Source: Thalassovita mangrovi (GTDB lineage Bacteria > Pseudomonadota > Alphaproteobacteria > Rhodobacterales > Rhodobacteraceae). Taken from it: a stretch of 64,000 bases of DNA. The stretch lies in assembly GCF_009857745.1 (NCBI RefSeq), contig NZ_WWEN01000009.1, forward strand, positions 1 through 64,000, read 5' to 3'. Positions 47,284 through 56,540 of the stretch are shown one piece after another; the first letter of the stretch is position 1; every line of letters begins with the position of its first letter. The notes under the pieces were generated by a model. The model was not told the origin of the DNA and ran no database searches. It saw nothing but the letters and a program-made list of their open reading frames with translations. The position numbers and the translations under genes were made by a program.

Positions 47284-47562
47284 TCAATGGAGGATGCGGA
47301 AGCCCGTATGGGCGGCGTCATGGCTGGCCGCTTCGGTCTGCACATCGGTGACCGAGGCTGCGCCGGGACCATCCCACAATTCGCCGATCATCGTTTCAAC
47401 CGCGTCCTCATTGCCGCAGAACAGGGCGCTGACCGATCCGTCACCGTTGTTGCGCACCCATCCCGACAGGCCCAGCGTTTCGGCGCGCGCCCGGGTCCAG
47501 GCGCGAAAGGCGACGCCCTGAACGCGGCCGGTGACGCGGGCTTGCATGGCGATCTGGCGCAT
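47284..47562 (-). CDS. acyP: Acylphosphatase
   Basis: A 92-residue enzyme hydrolysing acyl phosphates. The phosphate-binding arginine is in VTGRVQGVAFRAWTRARAE (about residues 10-28) and the catalytic asparagine in LSGWVRNNGDGSVSALFCG (about 32-50). The C-terminus FRILH is a short form of the usual F-x-I-x-x. Length and motif agree with the small acylphosphatase family. Convergent with the R-body operon and downstream of the ecm terminator. Confidence 0.9.
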   Translation of the reverse strand: MRQIAMQARVTGRVQGVAFRAWTRARAETLGLSGWVRNNGDGSVSALFCGNEDAVETMIGELWDGPGAASVTDVQTEAASHDAAHTGFRILH

Positions 47563-47653
47563 CGGGACCTTCCTGTTGCCTGCGGACAGGGTAGGCCCGC
47601 AGAGGCGAGTCGGGCAAGCGGGGCGGGGGCAGGGCGTTTTCTGAAACAGAAAA

Positions 47654-47684
47654 CGCCCCGGAAAACCGATGGCTTTCCGGGGCG
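47654..47684 (-). terminator. Terminator of ecm
   Basis: CGCCCCGGAAA pairs with TTTCCGGGGCG around a nine-base loop. On the minus strand it is followed by TTTT. It starts 37 bases after the ecm stop codon. Confidence 0.88.
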
Positions 47685-47720
47685 CAAATCTTGTAGGTTC
47701 CGCGTCTTTTCGGACCTGGA

Positions 47721-49688
47721 TTACTCGGCTGCAACCGCCTTGGGACCGACCAGCGTCACGATGTCCTTCATGATCGCGTTCAGCTCGAAATCCTTCGGCG
47801 TATAAACCTTGGCCACGCCCATTTCCAGCAGCCGGACGGCGTCGTTATCGGGGATGATACCGCCGACGACGACGGGCACATGGCTGAGCCCCGCGTCGCG
47901 CATCCGTTCCATCATGTCCTCGACCAGCGGGATATGCGACCCCGACAGGATCGACAGGCCGACCACATGGGCCTTGCTTTCCTTTGCCGCCTTGACCAGT
48001 TCCTCGGGCGTCAGACGGATGCCTTCGTAATCGATATCCATGCCGCAGTCGCGGGCGCGGAAGGCGATCTGTTCGGCGCCGTTGGAATGGCCGTCAAGCC
48101 CCGGCTTGCCGACGAGGAATTTCAAACGTCTGCCCAGCTTGTCGCTGACCGCATCCACCGCGTCGCGGATGTCTTCCAGCCCCTCGGTCTTGTTGCTGAC
48201 CGATTTCGACACGCCGGTCGGGCCGCGATATTCGCCGTAAACCGCACGCATCTGCGCGGCCCATTCGCCGGTGGTGACGCCGGCCTTGGCCGCGTTGATC
48301 GAGGCCGGCATGATATTGTCGCCCGCCTGTGCCGCCGCGCGCAGATCGGTCAGCGCCTTGTCCACCGCTGCCTGGTCGCGCTCGGCCTTCCAGGCGTTCA
48401 GCCGCTCGACCTGCTCGGCTTCCACCGCCGGGTCGACGACCATGATGCCGCCATCGCCGCTCATCAGCGGCGAGGCTTCGCCTTCGGTCCACTTGTTGAC
48501 GCCGACCACGATGGTTTCATTCTTTTCGATCCGGTTCAGCCGCTCGGCATTGGATTCGACCAGCCGCCCCTTCATGTATTCGATCGAGGCCACCGCGCCG
48601 CCCATCCCGTCGAGATTGGCCAGTTCGTGCCGCGCGCCGTCCTTCAACGCCTCGACCTTGGCATCCACCGCCGGGTTGCCGTCGAACAGGTCCTCGTATT
48701 CCAGCAGGTCGGTTTCATAGGCCATGATCTGCTGCATCCGCAGCGACCATTGCTGATCCCACGGGCGCGGCAGGCCCAAAGCTTCGTTCCAGGCGGGCAG
48801 CTGCACCGCGCGGGCGCGGGCCTTTTTCGACAGGGTCACCGCCAGCATTTCGATCAGGATGCGGTAGACGTTGTTTTCCGGCTGCTGTTCGGTCAGGCCG
48901 AGGCTGTTTACCTGCACGCCGTAGCGGAAGCGGCGGAATTTCGGATTGTCGACGCCATAGCGGGTCTGGCAGATCTCGTCCCACAGATCGACGAAGGCGC
49001 GCATCTTGCACATCTCGGTGACAAACCGGATGCCGGCGTTCACGAAGAAGGAAATCCGCCCGACCATCGCCGGGAAATCCTCGGCGGGCACGCGCGGGCG
49101 CAATTCGTCCAGCACCGCCTGCGCGGTGGCCAGCGCGAAGGCCAGTTCCTGTTCCGGCGTCGCGCCCGCTTCCTGCAAGTGGTAGGAACAGACGTTCATC
49201 GGGTTCCACTTGGGCACGTTGGAATAGCAATATTCGGCCACGTCCGCGATCATCTTCAGCGATGGTTTCGGCGGACAGATATAGGTGCCGCGCGACAGGT
49301 ATTCCTTGATCAGGTCGTTCTGCACCGTGCCCTGCAGCTTGGACACATCCGCGCCCTGTTCCTCGGCCGTGGCGATATACAGCGACAGCAGCCAGGGCGC
49401 CGTGGCGTTGATCGTCATCGAGGTGTTCATCTGTTCCAGCGGGATGTCATCGAACAGCGCCCGCATGTCGCCCAGATGGCAGACTGGCACGCCGACCTTG
49501 CCGACCTCGCCCCGCGCCAGGATATGGTCGCTGTCATAGCCGGTCTGGGTCGGCAGGTCGAAGGCCACCGAAAGCCCGGTCTGCCCCTTGGCGAGGTTCG
49601 AGCGGTAAAGCGCGTTCGACGCTTTCGCGGTCGAATGGCCCGCATAGGTGCGGAACAGCCAGGGTCGGTCTTTCGTCGTCTCGGTCAT
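47721..49688 (-). CDS. ecm: Ethylmalonyl-CoA mutase
   Basis: A 655-residue adenosylcobalamin-dependent mutase converting (2R)-ethylmalonyl-CoA to methylsuccinyl-CoA. The catalytic barrel holds the substrate-binding N-terminus WLFRTYAGHSTAKASNALYR (about residues 10-29) and LPTQTGYDSDH. The C-terminal B12-binding domain has the base-off motif GLDGHSNGAEQIA (about 531-543). This motif and length match Ecm rather than methylmalonyl-CoA mutase. The ATG at 49686-49688 is chosen as the start (MTETTKDRPW). It is divergent from ccr, which makes its substrate. Confidence 0.93.
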   Translation of the reverse strand: MTETTKDRPWLFRTYAGHSTAKASNALYRSNLAKGQTGLSVAFDLPTQTGYDSDHILARGEVGKVGVPVCHLGDMRALFDDIPLEQMNTSMTINATAPWLLSLYIATAEEQGADVSKLQGTVQNDLIKEYLSRGTYICPPKPSLKMIADVAEYCYSNVPKWNPMNVCSYHLQEAGATPEQELAFALATAQAVLDELRPRVPAEDFPAMVGRISFFVNAGIRFVTEMCKMRAFVDLWDEICQTRYGVDNPKFRRFRYGVQVNSLGLTEQQPENNVYRILIEMLAVTLSKKARARAVQLPAWNEALGLPRPWDQQWSLRMQQIMAYETDLLEYEDLFDGNPAVDAKVEALKDGARHELANLDGMGGAVASIEYMKGRLVESNAERLNRIEKNETIVVGVNKWTEGEASPLMSGDGGIMVVDPAVEAEQVERLNAWKAERDQAAVDKALTDLRAAAQAGDNIMPASINAAKAGVTTGEWAAQMRAVYGEYRGPTGVSKSVSNKTEGLEDIRDAVDAVSDKLGRRLKFLVGKPGLDGHSNGAEQIAFRARDCGMDIDYEGIRLTPEELVKAAKESKAHVVGLSILSGSHIPLVEDMMERMRDAGLSHVPVVVGGIIPDNDAVRLLEMGVAKVYTPKDFELNAIMKDIVTLVGPKAVAAE

Positions 49689-50000
49689 CGCGGCCTCGTG
49701 AATCAGATGGGCAATAATCTTGCGCTTGGGTGTTGATACTTGGAATATTGTGGCGCTGTCAATTCGCCGCGTCGCGGCATTTCCGCTGCGTTCCCTTCGC
49801 AAGTGCAAAATACGCGCTGTCGGGGCGCCTGCCTATATGAAGCGGCAGATTATGCGGTCGCAGAAAGTGTTTCTGCGGTTGCGAGGTCATAAAATTACAA
49901 AAATGAGTTTAAACTGATTGCATTGTTGCGCGCCCATCTTTATCTCTCGGGTCAGATCGCGCGATTCTGCATCGCGGCATGACCAATATTGGAGGCAAGG
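49689..50000. other. Divergent ecm-ccr promoter region
   Basis: A 312-base intergenic region serving two pathway genes. It holds the inverted repeat described separately at 49859-49877, a TTTCTGC element inside that repeat and a GGAGG ribosome site for ccr at 49991. I see no gene. Confidence 0.6.
49859..49877. promoter_or_regulatory. Inverted repeat between ecm and ccr
   Basis: CGCAGAAA and TTTCTGCG are a perfect 8-bp inverted repeat with a GTG spacer, about 124 bases upstream of the ccr start and 171 bases upstream of the ecm start. It is the best operator candidate in this divergent region. A RamB-type regulator is a reasonable guess. Confidence 0.6.
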
Positions 50001-51290
50001 ATGGCTCTGGATACCGACACGGGGATCGCCCCGTACGACGCGCCTGAAAAGGACCTTTACGAGATCGGCGAAATGCCCCCGCTGGGCTATGTGCCGAAGA
50101 AAATGTATTCCTGGGCGATCCGCCAGGACCGCCATGGTGAACCGGACAAATCCTTCCAGGTCGAAGTCGTCGATACCTGGGAAATTGACAGCCACGAAGT
50201 GCTGGTGTTGGTGATGGCCGCGGGCGTGAACTACAACGGCATCTGGGCCGGGCTGGGCGTGCCGATCTCGCCCTTCGATTCCCATAAGCACCCCTATCAC
50301 ATCGCCGGGTCCGACGCGTCGGGCATCGTCTGGGCGGTGGGCGACAAGGTGAAGACCTGGAAAGTGGGCGACGAGGTCGTGATCCACTGCAACCAGGATG
50401 ATGGCGACGACGAGGAATGCAACGGCGGCGACCCGATGTTTTCGCCGACCCAGCGGATTTGGGGCTATGAAACCTATGACGGGTCCTTTGCCCAGTTCAC
50501 CCGCGTGCAGGCGCAGCAGCTGCTGCCGCGCCCCAAGCACCTGACCTGGGAAGAAAGCGCCTGTTACACGCTGACGCTGGCCACCGCCTATCGGATGCTG
50601 TTCGGCCACCACCCGCATGAACTGAAGCCCGGTCAGAACGTGCTGGTCTGGGGCGCCTCGGGCGGTCTGGGGTCCTTCGCGATCCAGCTGGCCAATGCCG
50701 CCGGCGCCAACGCGATCGGGGTGATTTCCGACGAGGACAAGCGCGATTTCGTGATGAACCTCGGCGCCAAGGGCGTGATCAACCGCAAGGAATTCGATTG
50801 CTGGGGCCAGCTGCCCAAGGTCGGTACGCCGGAATATAACGCCTGGCTGAAAGAGGCGCGCAAATTCGGCAAGGCGATCTGGGATATCCTGGGCAAGGGT
50901 GTCAGCGTCGACATGGTGTTCGAACATCCCGGCGAAGCGACCTTCCCGGTGTCGACCCTGGTGGTCAAGAAGGGCGGCATGGTGGTGATCTGTGCCGGGA
51001 CCAGCGGCTTCAACTGCACCTTCGACGTCCGTTACATGTGGATGCACCAGAAGCGCCTGCAGGGGTCGCACTTCGCCCACCTGAAGCAGGCTGCGGCGGC
51101 GAACAAGCTGATGATCGAACGCCGGATCGACCCGACCATGTCCGAGGTTTTCCCCTGGGCGGAAATCCCCGACGCACACCTGAAGATGCTGCGAAACGAA
51201 CACAAGCCCGGCAACATGGCGGTGCTGGTTCAGGCGCCGCGCACCGGGCTGCGTACCTTCGAGGACGTGCTGGAAGCGGGCAAGAAGTAA
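50001..51290 (+). CDS. ccr: Crotonyl-CoA carboxylase/reductase
   Basis: A 429-residue NADPH-dependent enzyme reductively carboxylating crotonyl-CoA to ethylmalonyl-CoA, the key step of the ethylmalonyl-CoA pathway. It is an MDR-superfamily protein with a zinc-free GroES-like domain, a Rossmann site VLVWGASGGLGSFAIQLANA (about residues 214-233) and a CNGGDPMFSPTQRIWGYET segment (about 141-159). ATG at 50001 follows GGAGG. A very strong terminator lies just after it. Confidence 0.95.
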   Translation: MALDTDTGIAPYDAPEKDLYEIGEMPPLGYVPKKMYSWAIRQDRHGEPDKSFQVEVVDTWEIDSHEVLVLVMAAGVNYNGIWAGLGVPISPFDSHKHPYHIAGSDASGIVWAVGDKVKTWKVGDEVVIHCNQDDGDDEECNGGDPMFSPTQRIWGYETYDGSFAQFTRVQAQQLLPRPKHLTWEESACYTLTLATAYRMLFGHHPHELKPGQNVLVWGASGGLGSFAIQLANAAGANAIGVISDEDKRDFVMNLGAKGVINRKEFDCWGQLPKVGTPEYNAWLKEARKFGKAIWDILGKGVSVDMVFEHPGEATFPVSTLVVKKGGMVVICAGTSGFNCTFDVRYMWMHQKRLQGSHFAHLKQAAAANKLMIERRIDPTMSEVFPWAEIPDAHLKMLRNEHKPGNMAVLVQAPRTGLRTFEDVLEAGKK

Positions 51291-51311
51291 CCACATCGGT
51301 TTAAACGATAG

Positions 51312-51347
51312 ATCCGCGGCGCTTGCAAAAGCGCCGCGGATTTTTTT
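51312..51347 (+). terminator. Rho-independent terminator of ccr
   Basis: ATCCGCGGCGCTT pairs perfectly with AAGCGCCGCGGAT around a GCAA tetraloop, followed by seven T residues. It lies 22 bases after the ccr stop codon. Confidence 0.95.
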
Positions 51348-51481
51348 GCGGGATACGCCCGGCGCGCGCCGGGCGGTTGCCCGGCCGCGCGGCCGGGCCG
51401 TGCCCAACCTGACGCGGCCCGCATGCAGAATTTCACCGTCCTTCCCTAGCCCTTTCCCCGGCCCCGATATAGGGTCGCGCC

Positions 51482-53014
51482 ATGACCGTTCCCGCGCTGC
51501 AATTTTCCCATGACCAGGCCGAAGCCTATGACCGTATCGCCGAGGCGCTGCGCTCGGTCGGTGTCGATCTGGCCGAGGGCATCCTGACCCCGCCGATGGA
51601 AGGCAAGGCCCGCGTATTGGCCGTCACCGGCAAGGCCGGATCGGGCAAGACGCTGCTGCTGGCCGAGCTCTACAAGGCGCTGGAAACGGCGGGCGTCGAC
51701 GTGGTGTCGGGCGATTACGAGGGCCGCAAGCGCAAGGAGCGGCGTACGCTGGCGATCCTGGCGCCGACCAACAAGGCGGCGAGCGTGTTGCGCACACGTG
51801 GCGTGCCCGCGACCACAATTCACCGCATCCTCTACACGCCGGTTTACGACCCGGAATACGAAAAGATCGCCGAATGGCTGGCGGGCAACGGCGAAAAGCC
51901 CGAGATAGAAGAGCTGACCGAGGAGGCGCTGGCACGCGCGCATGCCTTTTACCAGCTGCACAAATCGATCCCCGGCGCTTTGGCGGCGGCCGGGCTGCGG
52001 GGTAGCGATTTCATCACCGGCTGGAAACGGCGCGACGATCCGCTGGATATCGGGTTTGTCGATGAATCCTCGATGCTCGACGACAAGCAATTCGCTGATC
52101 TGAAGGAAATCTTCCCGACCCTGATCCTGTTCGGCGACCCGGCGCAGCTGGCGCCGGTGGGACAGTCGGGCAAGATGGTGTTTGAAACCCTGCCGGAACC
52201 GGCGGTGCTGAACCTGCACCGCATCCACCGGCAGGAGGCCGATAACCCGATCCTCGATCTGGCCCACGCGTTGGCCGATCCCGAGGTGGGGTTCGAGGAT
52301 TTCGAACGGATGGTCGAACAGACCGCGCGCAAGGACGAACGTGTCGTCTGGGCGCAGCGGGTGGAGGTCGACCTGATGGCGCGATCACCGGTGCTGGTCT
52401 GGCGCAACGCCACGCGTATCCGGCTGATCAACGCGTTCCGCGCGGTTTACGAGGCGCCCGAGGACGAATTGCTGATCGGCGAGCCGCTGATCTGCGACGG
52501 GATCGAATTGCCGCTGAAACACCGCAAGAAGCGGCTGGACCTGGAAGCGCGCGGCCTGATCAAGGGGGCGCAGGTGATCTATCTCGGCCCCGGCCGGAAA
52601 CCGGGATTTTCGCGGCTGCACGTGATGGGCGCCGAGGACCCGCAGGTATCCGCCGCTTCCATCGTGAAGATCGAAAAGCCGGACGAGGAAGAACCGTTCA
52701 TCCCCTTCGCCGCCCGCATGGGTGCGGTGTTCCTGCATGGCGCGGCGGTGACGATCCACAAGGCGCAGGGGTCGCAATGGCGCGATGTGCAGGTGTTTGC
52801 CCCCGACCTTTACGCCGCCGCCCGGATGGGCAGGAATGAGGCCGGGCAACCCTTGTGGAAACGTCTGGCCTATGTTGCCATCACACGGGCCGAGGAACGG
52901 CTGCATTGGGTGGTGCGGGCGCGGCTGTCGAAGCCGAGCGGGCCGCTCAGGGTCGATGACCTGAAATCGGCCCCGGCGCCGTTGGCCCTGCAACTGGAGG
53001 AGGGGGAGCTATGA
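51482..53014 (+). CDS. ATP-dependent RecD-like DNA helicase (AAA, UvrD_C_2 type)
   Basis: A 510-residue SF1 helicase. Walker A is VTGKAGSGKTLLLAEL (about residues 47-62), the DEAD-equivalent is IGFVDESSML (about 189-198) and motif III is LFGDPAQLAPVG (about 215-226). Motif V/VI, in the UvrD_C_2 region, are VTIHKAQGSQW (about 423-433) and LAYVAITRAEERL (about 462-474). It lacks RecD1-like partners RecB or RecC here, so it resembles stand-alone RecD2-like or exodeoxyribonuclease V subunit alpha homologues. Its stop overlaps the SDR start (ATGA). Confidence 0.85.
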   Translation: MTVPALQFSHDQAEAYDRIAEALRSVGVDLAEGILTPPMEGKARVLAVTGKAGSGKTLLLAELYKALETAGVDVVSGDYEGRKRKERRTLAILAPTNKAASVLRTRGVPATTIHRILYTPVYDPEYEKIAEWLAGNGEKPEIEELTEEALARAHAFYQLHKSIPGALAAAGLRGSDFITGWKRRDDPLDIGFVDESSMLDDKQFADLKEIFPTLILFGDPAQLAPVGQSGKMVFETLPEPAVLNLHRIHRQEADNPILDLAHALADPEVGFEDFERMVEQTARKDERVVWAQRVEVDLMARSPVLVWRNATRIRLINAFRAVYEAPEDELLIGEPLICDGIELPLKHRKKRLDLEARGLIKGAQVIYLGPGRKPGFSRLHVMGAEDPQVSAASIVKIEKPDEEEPFIPFAARMGAVFLHGAAVTIHKAQGSQWRDVQVFAPDLYAAARMGRNEAGQPLWKRLAYVAITRAEERLHWVVRARLSKPSGPLRVDDLKSAPAPLALQLEEGEL

Positions 53015-53730
53015 AAACCATCATCATCACCGGCGCCAGCGCCGGGATCGGCGCGGCTGTCGCGCATCTGTTCCTGGACCGGGGCTGGCGCGTCGGGTTG
53101 CTGGCGCGGCGGCGCGAGGCGCTGGAACAGGTGGCGGGCGGCAATGAAAACGCCGTCATCCTGCCCTGCGACGTGACCGACCCGGCCAGCGTCGAGGATG
53201 CCTTCGACAGTTTCGTCGATCAGGCCGGGCGTCTGGACGTGCTGTTCAACAATGCCGGCATGTTCGGATCCGCCGCGCCGATCGACGAAATCAGCGTCGA
53301 GGAATGGAACCTGGTGCGGGCGGTGAACCTGGATGGGATGTTCTATTGCGCCCGCGCGGGTTTCGCCCGGATGCGGGCGCAAAACCCCCAGGGCGGGCGG
53401 ATCATCAACAACGGATCGATCAGCGCCCATGTGCCGCGCGAGGGATCGGTGACCTATACCACGACCAAGCACGCGATCACCGGGCTGACCAAGACGCTGT
53501 CGCTCGATGGCCGCGCCTTCGACATCGCCTGCGGCCAGATCGATATCGGCAATGCGCGGACCGAGCTTTTGGAAGGCATCATCGCCAAGAACCCCGACAA
53601 CCCGCCGCCGACCATGGCGGTGGACGATGTCGCCAAGGCGGTGCTGCAAATGGCCGAGCTGGGGCCCGAGGCCAATGTGCAGTTCATGACGATCATGGCG
53701 ACCAAGATGCCCTATATCGGGCGCGGCTGA
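53011..53730 (+). CDS. SDR family oxidoreductase
   Basis: A 239-residue NAD(P)H-dependent short-chain dehydrogenase. The cofactor site is IIITGASAGIGAAVAHLF (about residues 4-21). The NNAG motif is LFNNAGMF (about 78-85), the catalytic serine lies in NNGSISAHV (about 133), and Tyr/Lys are in TYTTTKHAITG (about 148-158). Substrate unknown. Co-translated with the helicase gene through a four-base overlap, though the functions do not seem related. Confidence 0.87.
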   Translation: MKTIIITGASAGIGAAVAHLFLDRGWRVGLLARRREALEQVAGGNENAVILPCDVTDPASVEDAFDSFVDQAGRLDVLFNNAGMFGSAAPIDEISVEEWNLVRAVNLDGMFYCARAGFARMRAQNPQGGRIINNGSISAHVPREGSVTYTTTKHAITGLTKTLSLDGRAFDIACGQIDIGNARTELLEGIIAKNPDNPPPTMAVDDVAKAVLQMAELGPEANVQFMTIMATKMPYIGRG

Positions 53731-53751
53731 AGGGGCGCGCCCCGGACCGGC

Positions 53752-54516
53752 CTAGCCGTTGCGGATCAGCCGGAACACGGCCGAGGCGCCCCAACCGGCG
53801 ACCACCGCGATGAGGATCGACAGCAGCCCGTAAAGCGTCGCCTGTTCCTGCGCCATGTTGTAGAGGAACCGTTCCAACCCCACCTTGCGCACGTCGATGA
53901 CGGTTTCGAACATCGACACCACGCTGCCGCCCCGGGTCAGGAAAATCCGTGCCTTGTACCCGCCCTCGGTCAGGTTCGACGGCAGCGCGATCGAGGTCCG
54001 GAATAGCGTTTGCTGATCGACCGCCACCGCGTTTTCCAGCCGCTGATAGCTGCCGTTTTCCTGCTGGATGCGGATCAGCGCCTCGGTGAAATCCTGCGTG
54101 TTGCCGTATTCGACCGTCTGAATGACCGCCTGGATCGCGCGGTCAACGGTGATGCCGTAGCGTTCGTTTTCGATCCGGTCCAGCACCTGCTCCAGCGGCC
54201 CGCTGGAGGCGACGGCGTAGAAGGCCGGGGCGCTTGCGACCTCGATCTCGGCGGCGTTGACCCAGATGCCGAAGCGGCGGTCCTTGCGGCGCACGGTGAT
54301 CGGGCCCGACGGGCCCTCGATGGCGATGATGACTTCCAGCGGCTGTTCGGGGATCGGCGTTTCGCGCTTCACCGCGCCGAAGATCAGCATGTCGGACCCG
54401 TCGAACCGCGCGGTGATCGCCACTTCGCTTTGTGACAGGCCCAGCACGATTTCTTCCTGCGCCGCGGCCTTCAGCGGGATCAGCGACAGCAGGAAAAGGA
54501 TCAGGGCGCGGATCAT
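53752..54516 (-). CDS. TIGR02186 family membrane-anchored protein
   Basis: A 254-residue protein with a signal peptide (ALILFLLSLIPLKAAAQ, about residues 4-20), an extracytoplasmic beta-rich domain and a C-terminal membrane helix (about 230-250). The pattern EIVLGLSQSEVAITARFDGS (about 22-41) is that of the conserved TIGR02186 family, which is coupled to TauE/SafE permeases. It overlaps the TauE gene by four bases, so both act together, perhaps as a permease accessory. Confidence 0.82.
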   Translation of the reverse strand: MIRALILFLLSLIPLKAAAQEEIVLGLSQSEVAITARFDGSDMLIFGAVKRETPIPEQPLEVIIAIEGPSGPITVRRKDRRFGIWVNAAEIEVASAPAFYAVASSGPLEQVLDRIENERYGITVDRAIQAVIQTVEYGNTQDFTEALIRIQQENGSYQRLENAVAVDQQTLFRTSIALPSNLTEGGYKARIFLTRGGSVVSMFETVIDVRKVGLERFLYNMAQEQATLYGLLSILIAVVAGWGASAVFRLIRNG

Positions 54517-55439
54517 TCTGCCGCCCCCGGTTTTGCCAGAGAATAGATCTCGGAGGGTTCGATCAGCAGTTCCAGCGCGATCTTGCCGCAGACCGCCAGC
54601 ACCAAGAGCGCCAGCAATACCCGCAGCATTTCCGCCCTCAGCTTCACCCCGATCCCGGTGCCCAGCTGCGCGCCGATCACCCCGCCGATCAGCAAGAACA
54701 GCGCCAGCGGCAGGTCCACCGTGTGGTTGGTGATCGCGTGCAAAAGCGTGGTGAACCCGGCGACGAAGATGATCTGGAACAGCGAGGTGCCCACCACCAC
54801 CTTGGTCGGCATGCCGAGGATATAGATCATCGCCGGCACCATGATGAAACCGCCGCCCACACCCATCACGGCGGCCAGCAGGCCGACGGCAAACCCCACC
54901 AGCAGCGGCGGGATGGCCGAGATATAAAGCCCCGAGGCGCGGAACCGCATCTTGAAGGGCAGGGCGTGGACCCAGTTGCGCTGCTTGCGTTTGCGGGGCA
55001 GGACGCCGCCCGCCTTGCGGGCGCGCTGGATCGCGCGCAGGCTTTCCACGAACATCAGCGCGCCGATGATGCCCAGGAACACCACGTAGCAAAGCCGCAC
55101 CAGCAGATCGACCTGGCCCAGCGACTTGAGGTAGTTGAAGATCAGCACCCCGAAGCCCGATCCCACCAGCCCCCCGGCCAGCAGAACGTAACCCATCTTC
55201 AGGTCGACGGTCTTGCGTTTGAGATGCGCCAGCAGGCCGGACACCGACGAGGCCACGATCTGATTGGCCGAGGTCGCCACCGCCACGGTGGGCGGGATGC
55301 CGACGAAGAACAGCAGCGGCGTGATCAGGAAGCCGCCGCCGACACCGAAGATGCCCGACAGAATGCCCACGACGCCGCCCAGCCCCAGCAACAGGAAGGC
55401 ATTGACCGACACTTCGGCGATGGGCAGGTAGATATGCAT
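54513..55439 (-). CDS. TauE/SafE family sulfite or organic anion exporter
   Basis: A 308-residue membrane permease with about eight helices. The repeats hold VGILSGIFGVGGGFLITPLL (about residues 20-39) and AVMGVGGGFIMVPAMIYILG region (about 195-214), a clear TauE/SafE duplication. The ATG at 55437-55439 gives the usual start. In relatives, with TIGR02186, it may export sulfite or sulfoacetate from sulfonate breakdown, but no such genes are near. Confidence 0.87.
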   Translation of the reverse strand: MHIYLPIAEVSVNAFLLLGLGGVVGILSGIFGVGGGFLITPLLFFVGIPPTVAVATSANQIVASSVSGLLAHLKRKTVDLKMGYVLLAGGLVGSGFGVLIFNYLKSLGQVDLLVRLCYVVFLGIIGALMFVESLRAIQRARKAGGVLPRKRKQRNWVHALPFKMRFRASGLYISAIPPLLVGFAVGLLAAVMGVGGGFIMVPAMIYILGMPTKVVVGTSLFQIIFVAGFTTLLHAITNHTVDLPLALFLLIGGVIGAQLGTGIGVKLRAEMLRVLLALLVLAVCGKIALELLIEPSEIYSLAKPGAAE

Positions 55440-55573
55440 GCCCGTTCCTAGCTCGACGTGCGCCGCGTAATCAAGCGCGCTGCGCCGCAAAATACTGCAA
55501 CTTTGGTCTGGTGTGCCCCGAAGGGCATATCAGATTTGTAACGCAGTATAGCAGAAGCGCTTATCGCAGGTCT

Positions 55574-56539
55574 CTAGCGTTCCTTCACATAGGGCTCGCC
55601 ACCGGCGCGCGGCGGGATCGCCTTGCCCACGAAACCGGCAAGGATCACCACGGTCAGGATATAGGGCAGCGCGTCCATCACCTGCACCGGGATCACCACA
55701 CCGCCCAGGTCGATGTTCTGATAGCGCAGCGCGACGGCCTGCAGCAGGCCGAACAGCAGCGTCGCCGACAGCGCGTACCACGGCCGCCACTTGGCAAAGA
55801 TCAGCGCTGCCAACGCGATATAACCGCGCCCCGCCGTCATGTCCTTGACGAAGCCCGCCTGCAACGCGGTAGCCAGGTATGCCCCGGCTATGCCGCACAG
55901 GATGCCGCAGATCGCCACCGCCGCATAGCGCAGCCCGACAACCGACACGCCCGCGGTATCGACCGCCGCCGGGTTTTCCCCCACCGCGCGCAGCCGCAGG
56001 CCGAAGCGGGTGCGGTACAGCAGCCACCAGGTCGCGGGGACGCAAAGGAAGGCTATATAGACCAGCACCGTGTGGCCCGAGATCAGGTCGTGATACAGCG
56101 GCCCGATCACCGGCACCGGCTGCAGCGTTTCGGCCAGCGGCAGGGTGATCGGTTCGAACCGCGCGCCGCCGATCAGCGACGGTGTGCGGCCGCCCTGCTT
56201 GAACCAGTCCTGCGCGATCAGCACCGTCATCCCGGCGGCGAGGAAGTTGATCGCCACGCCGGAAATCAGCTGATTGCCCCGGAAGGTGATCGAGGCCAGT
56301 CCGTGCAGCCCGGCCAGCACCATCGAACTGGCGATCCCGGCCAGCAAGCCCAGCCAGACCGACCCGGTGACATAGGCCACCGCGGCCGAGAAGAAGGCGG
56401 CCAGCAGCATCTTGCCCTCAAGCCCGATATCGAAAATGCCCGCGCGTTCGCTGAACAGCCCGGCCAGACAGGCCAGCAGCAGCGGCGTGGCAAGGCGAAC
56501 GGTCGAATCGAGGACCTGCAGAAGCGTCAGATAATCCAT
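55574..56539 (-). CDS. Nucleoside ABC transporter permease (second subunit)
   Basis: A 321-residue permease of the BPD_transp_2 group with nine or ten hydrophobic helices. It carries ERAGIFDIGLEGKMLLAAFF (about residues 31-50), typical of NupQ/BmpC-like permeases. Its ATG (56537-56539) lies two bases after the stop of the first permease gene. Part of the minus-strand BMP importer; by analogy to related systems it imports purine nucleosides. Confidence 0.9.
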   Translation of the reverse strand: MDYLTLLQVLDSTVRLATPLLLACLAGLFSERAGIFDIGLEGKMLLAAFFSAAVAYVTGSVWLGLLAGIASSMVLAGLHGLASITFRGNQLISGVAINFLAAGMTVLIAQDWFKQGGRTPSLIGGARFEPITLPLAETLQPVPVIGPLYHDLISGHTVLVYIAFLCVPATWWLLYRTRFGLRLRAVGENPAAVDTAGVSVVGLRYAAVAICGILCGIAGAYLATALQAGFVKDMTAGRGYIALAALIFAKWRPWYALSATLLFGLLQAVALRYQNIDLGGVVIPVQVMDALPYILTVVILAGFVGKAIPPRAGGEPYVKER

Positions 56540-56540
56540 G

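Noticed and set aside
51355-51415. GC-rich palindromic stretch (GGCGCGCGCC and neighbouring CCGGCCGCGCGGCCGG) after the ccr terminator
   Set aside because: It is simple alternating G/C sequence with many overlapping dyads; I see no defined repeat or gene, and a promoter for the helicase is as likely.
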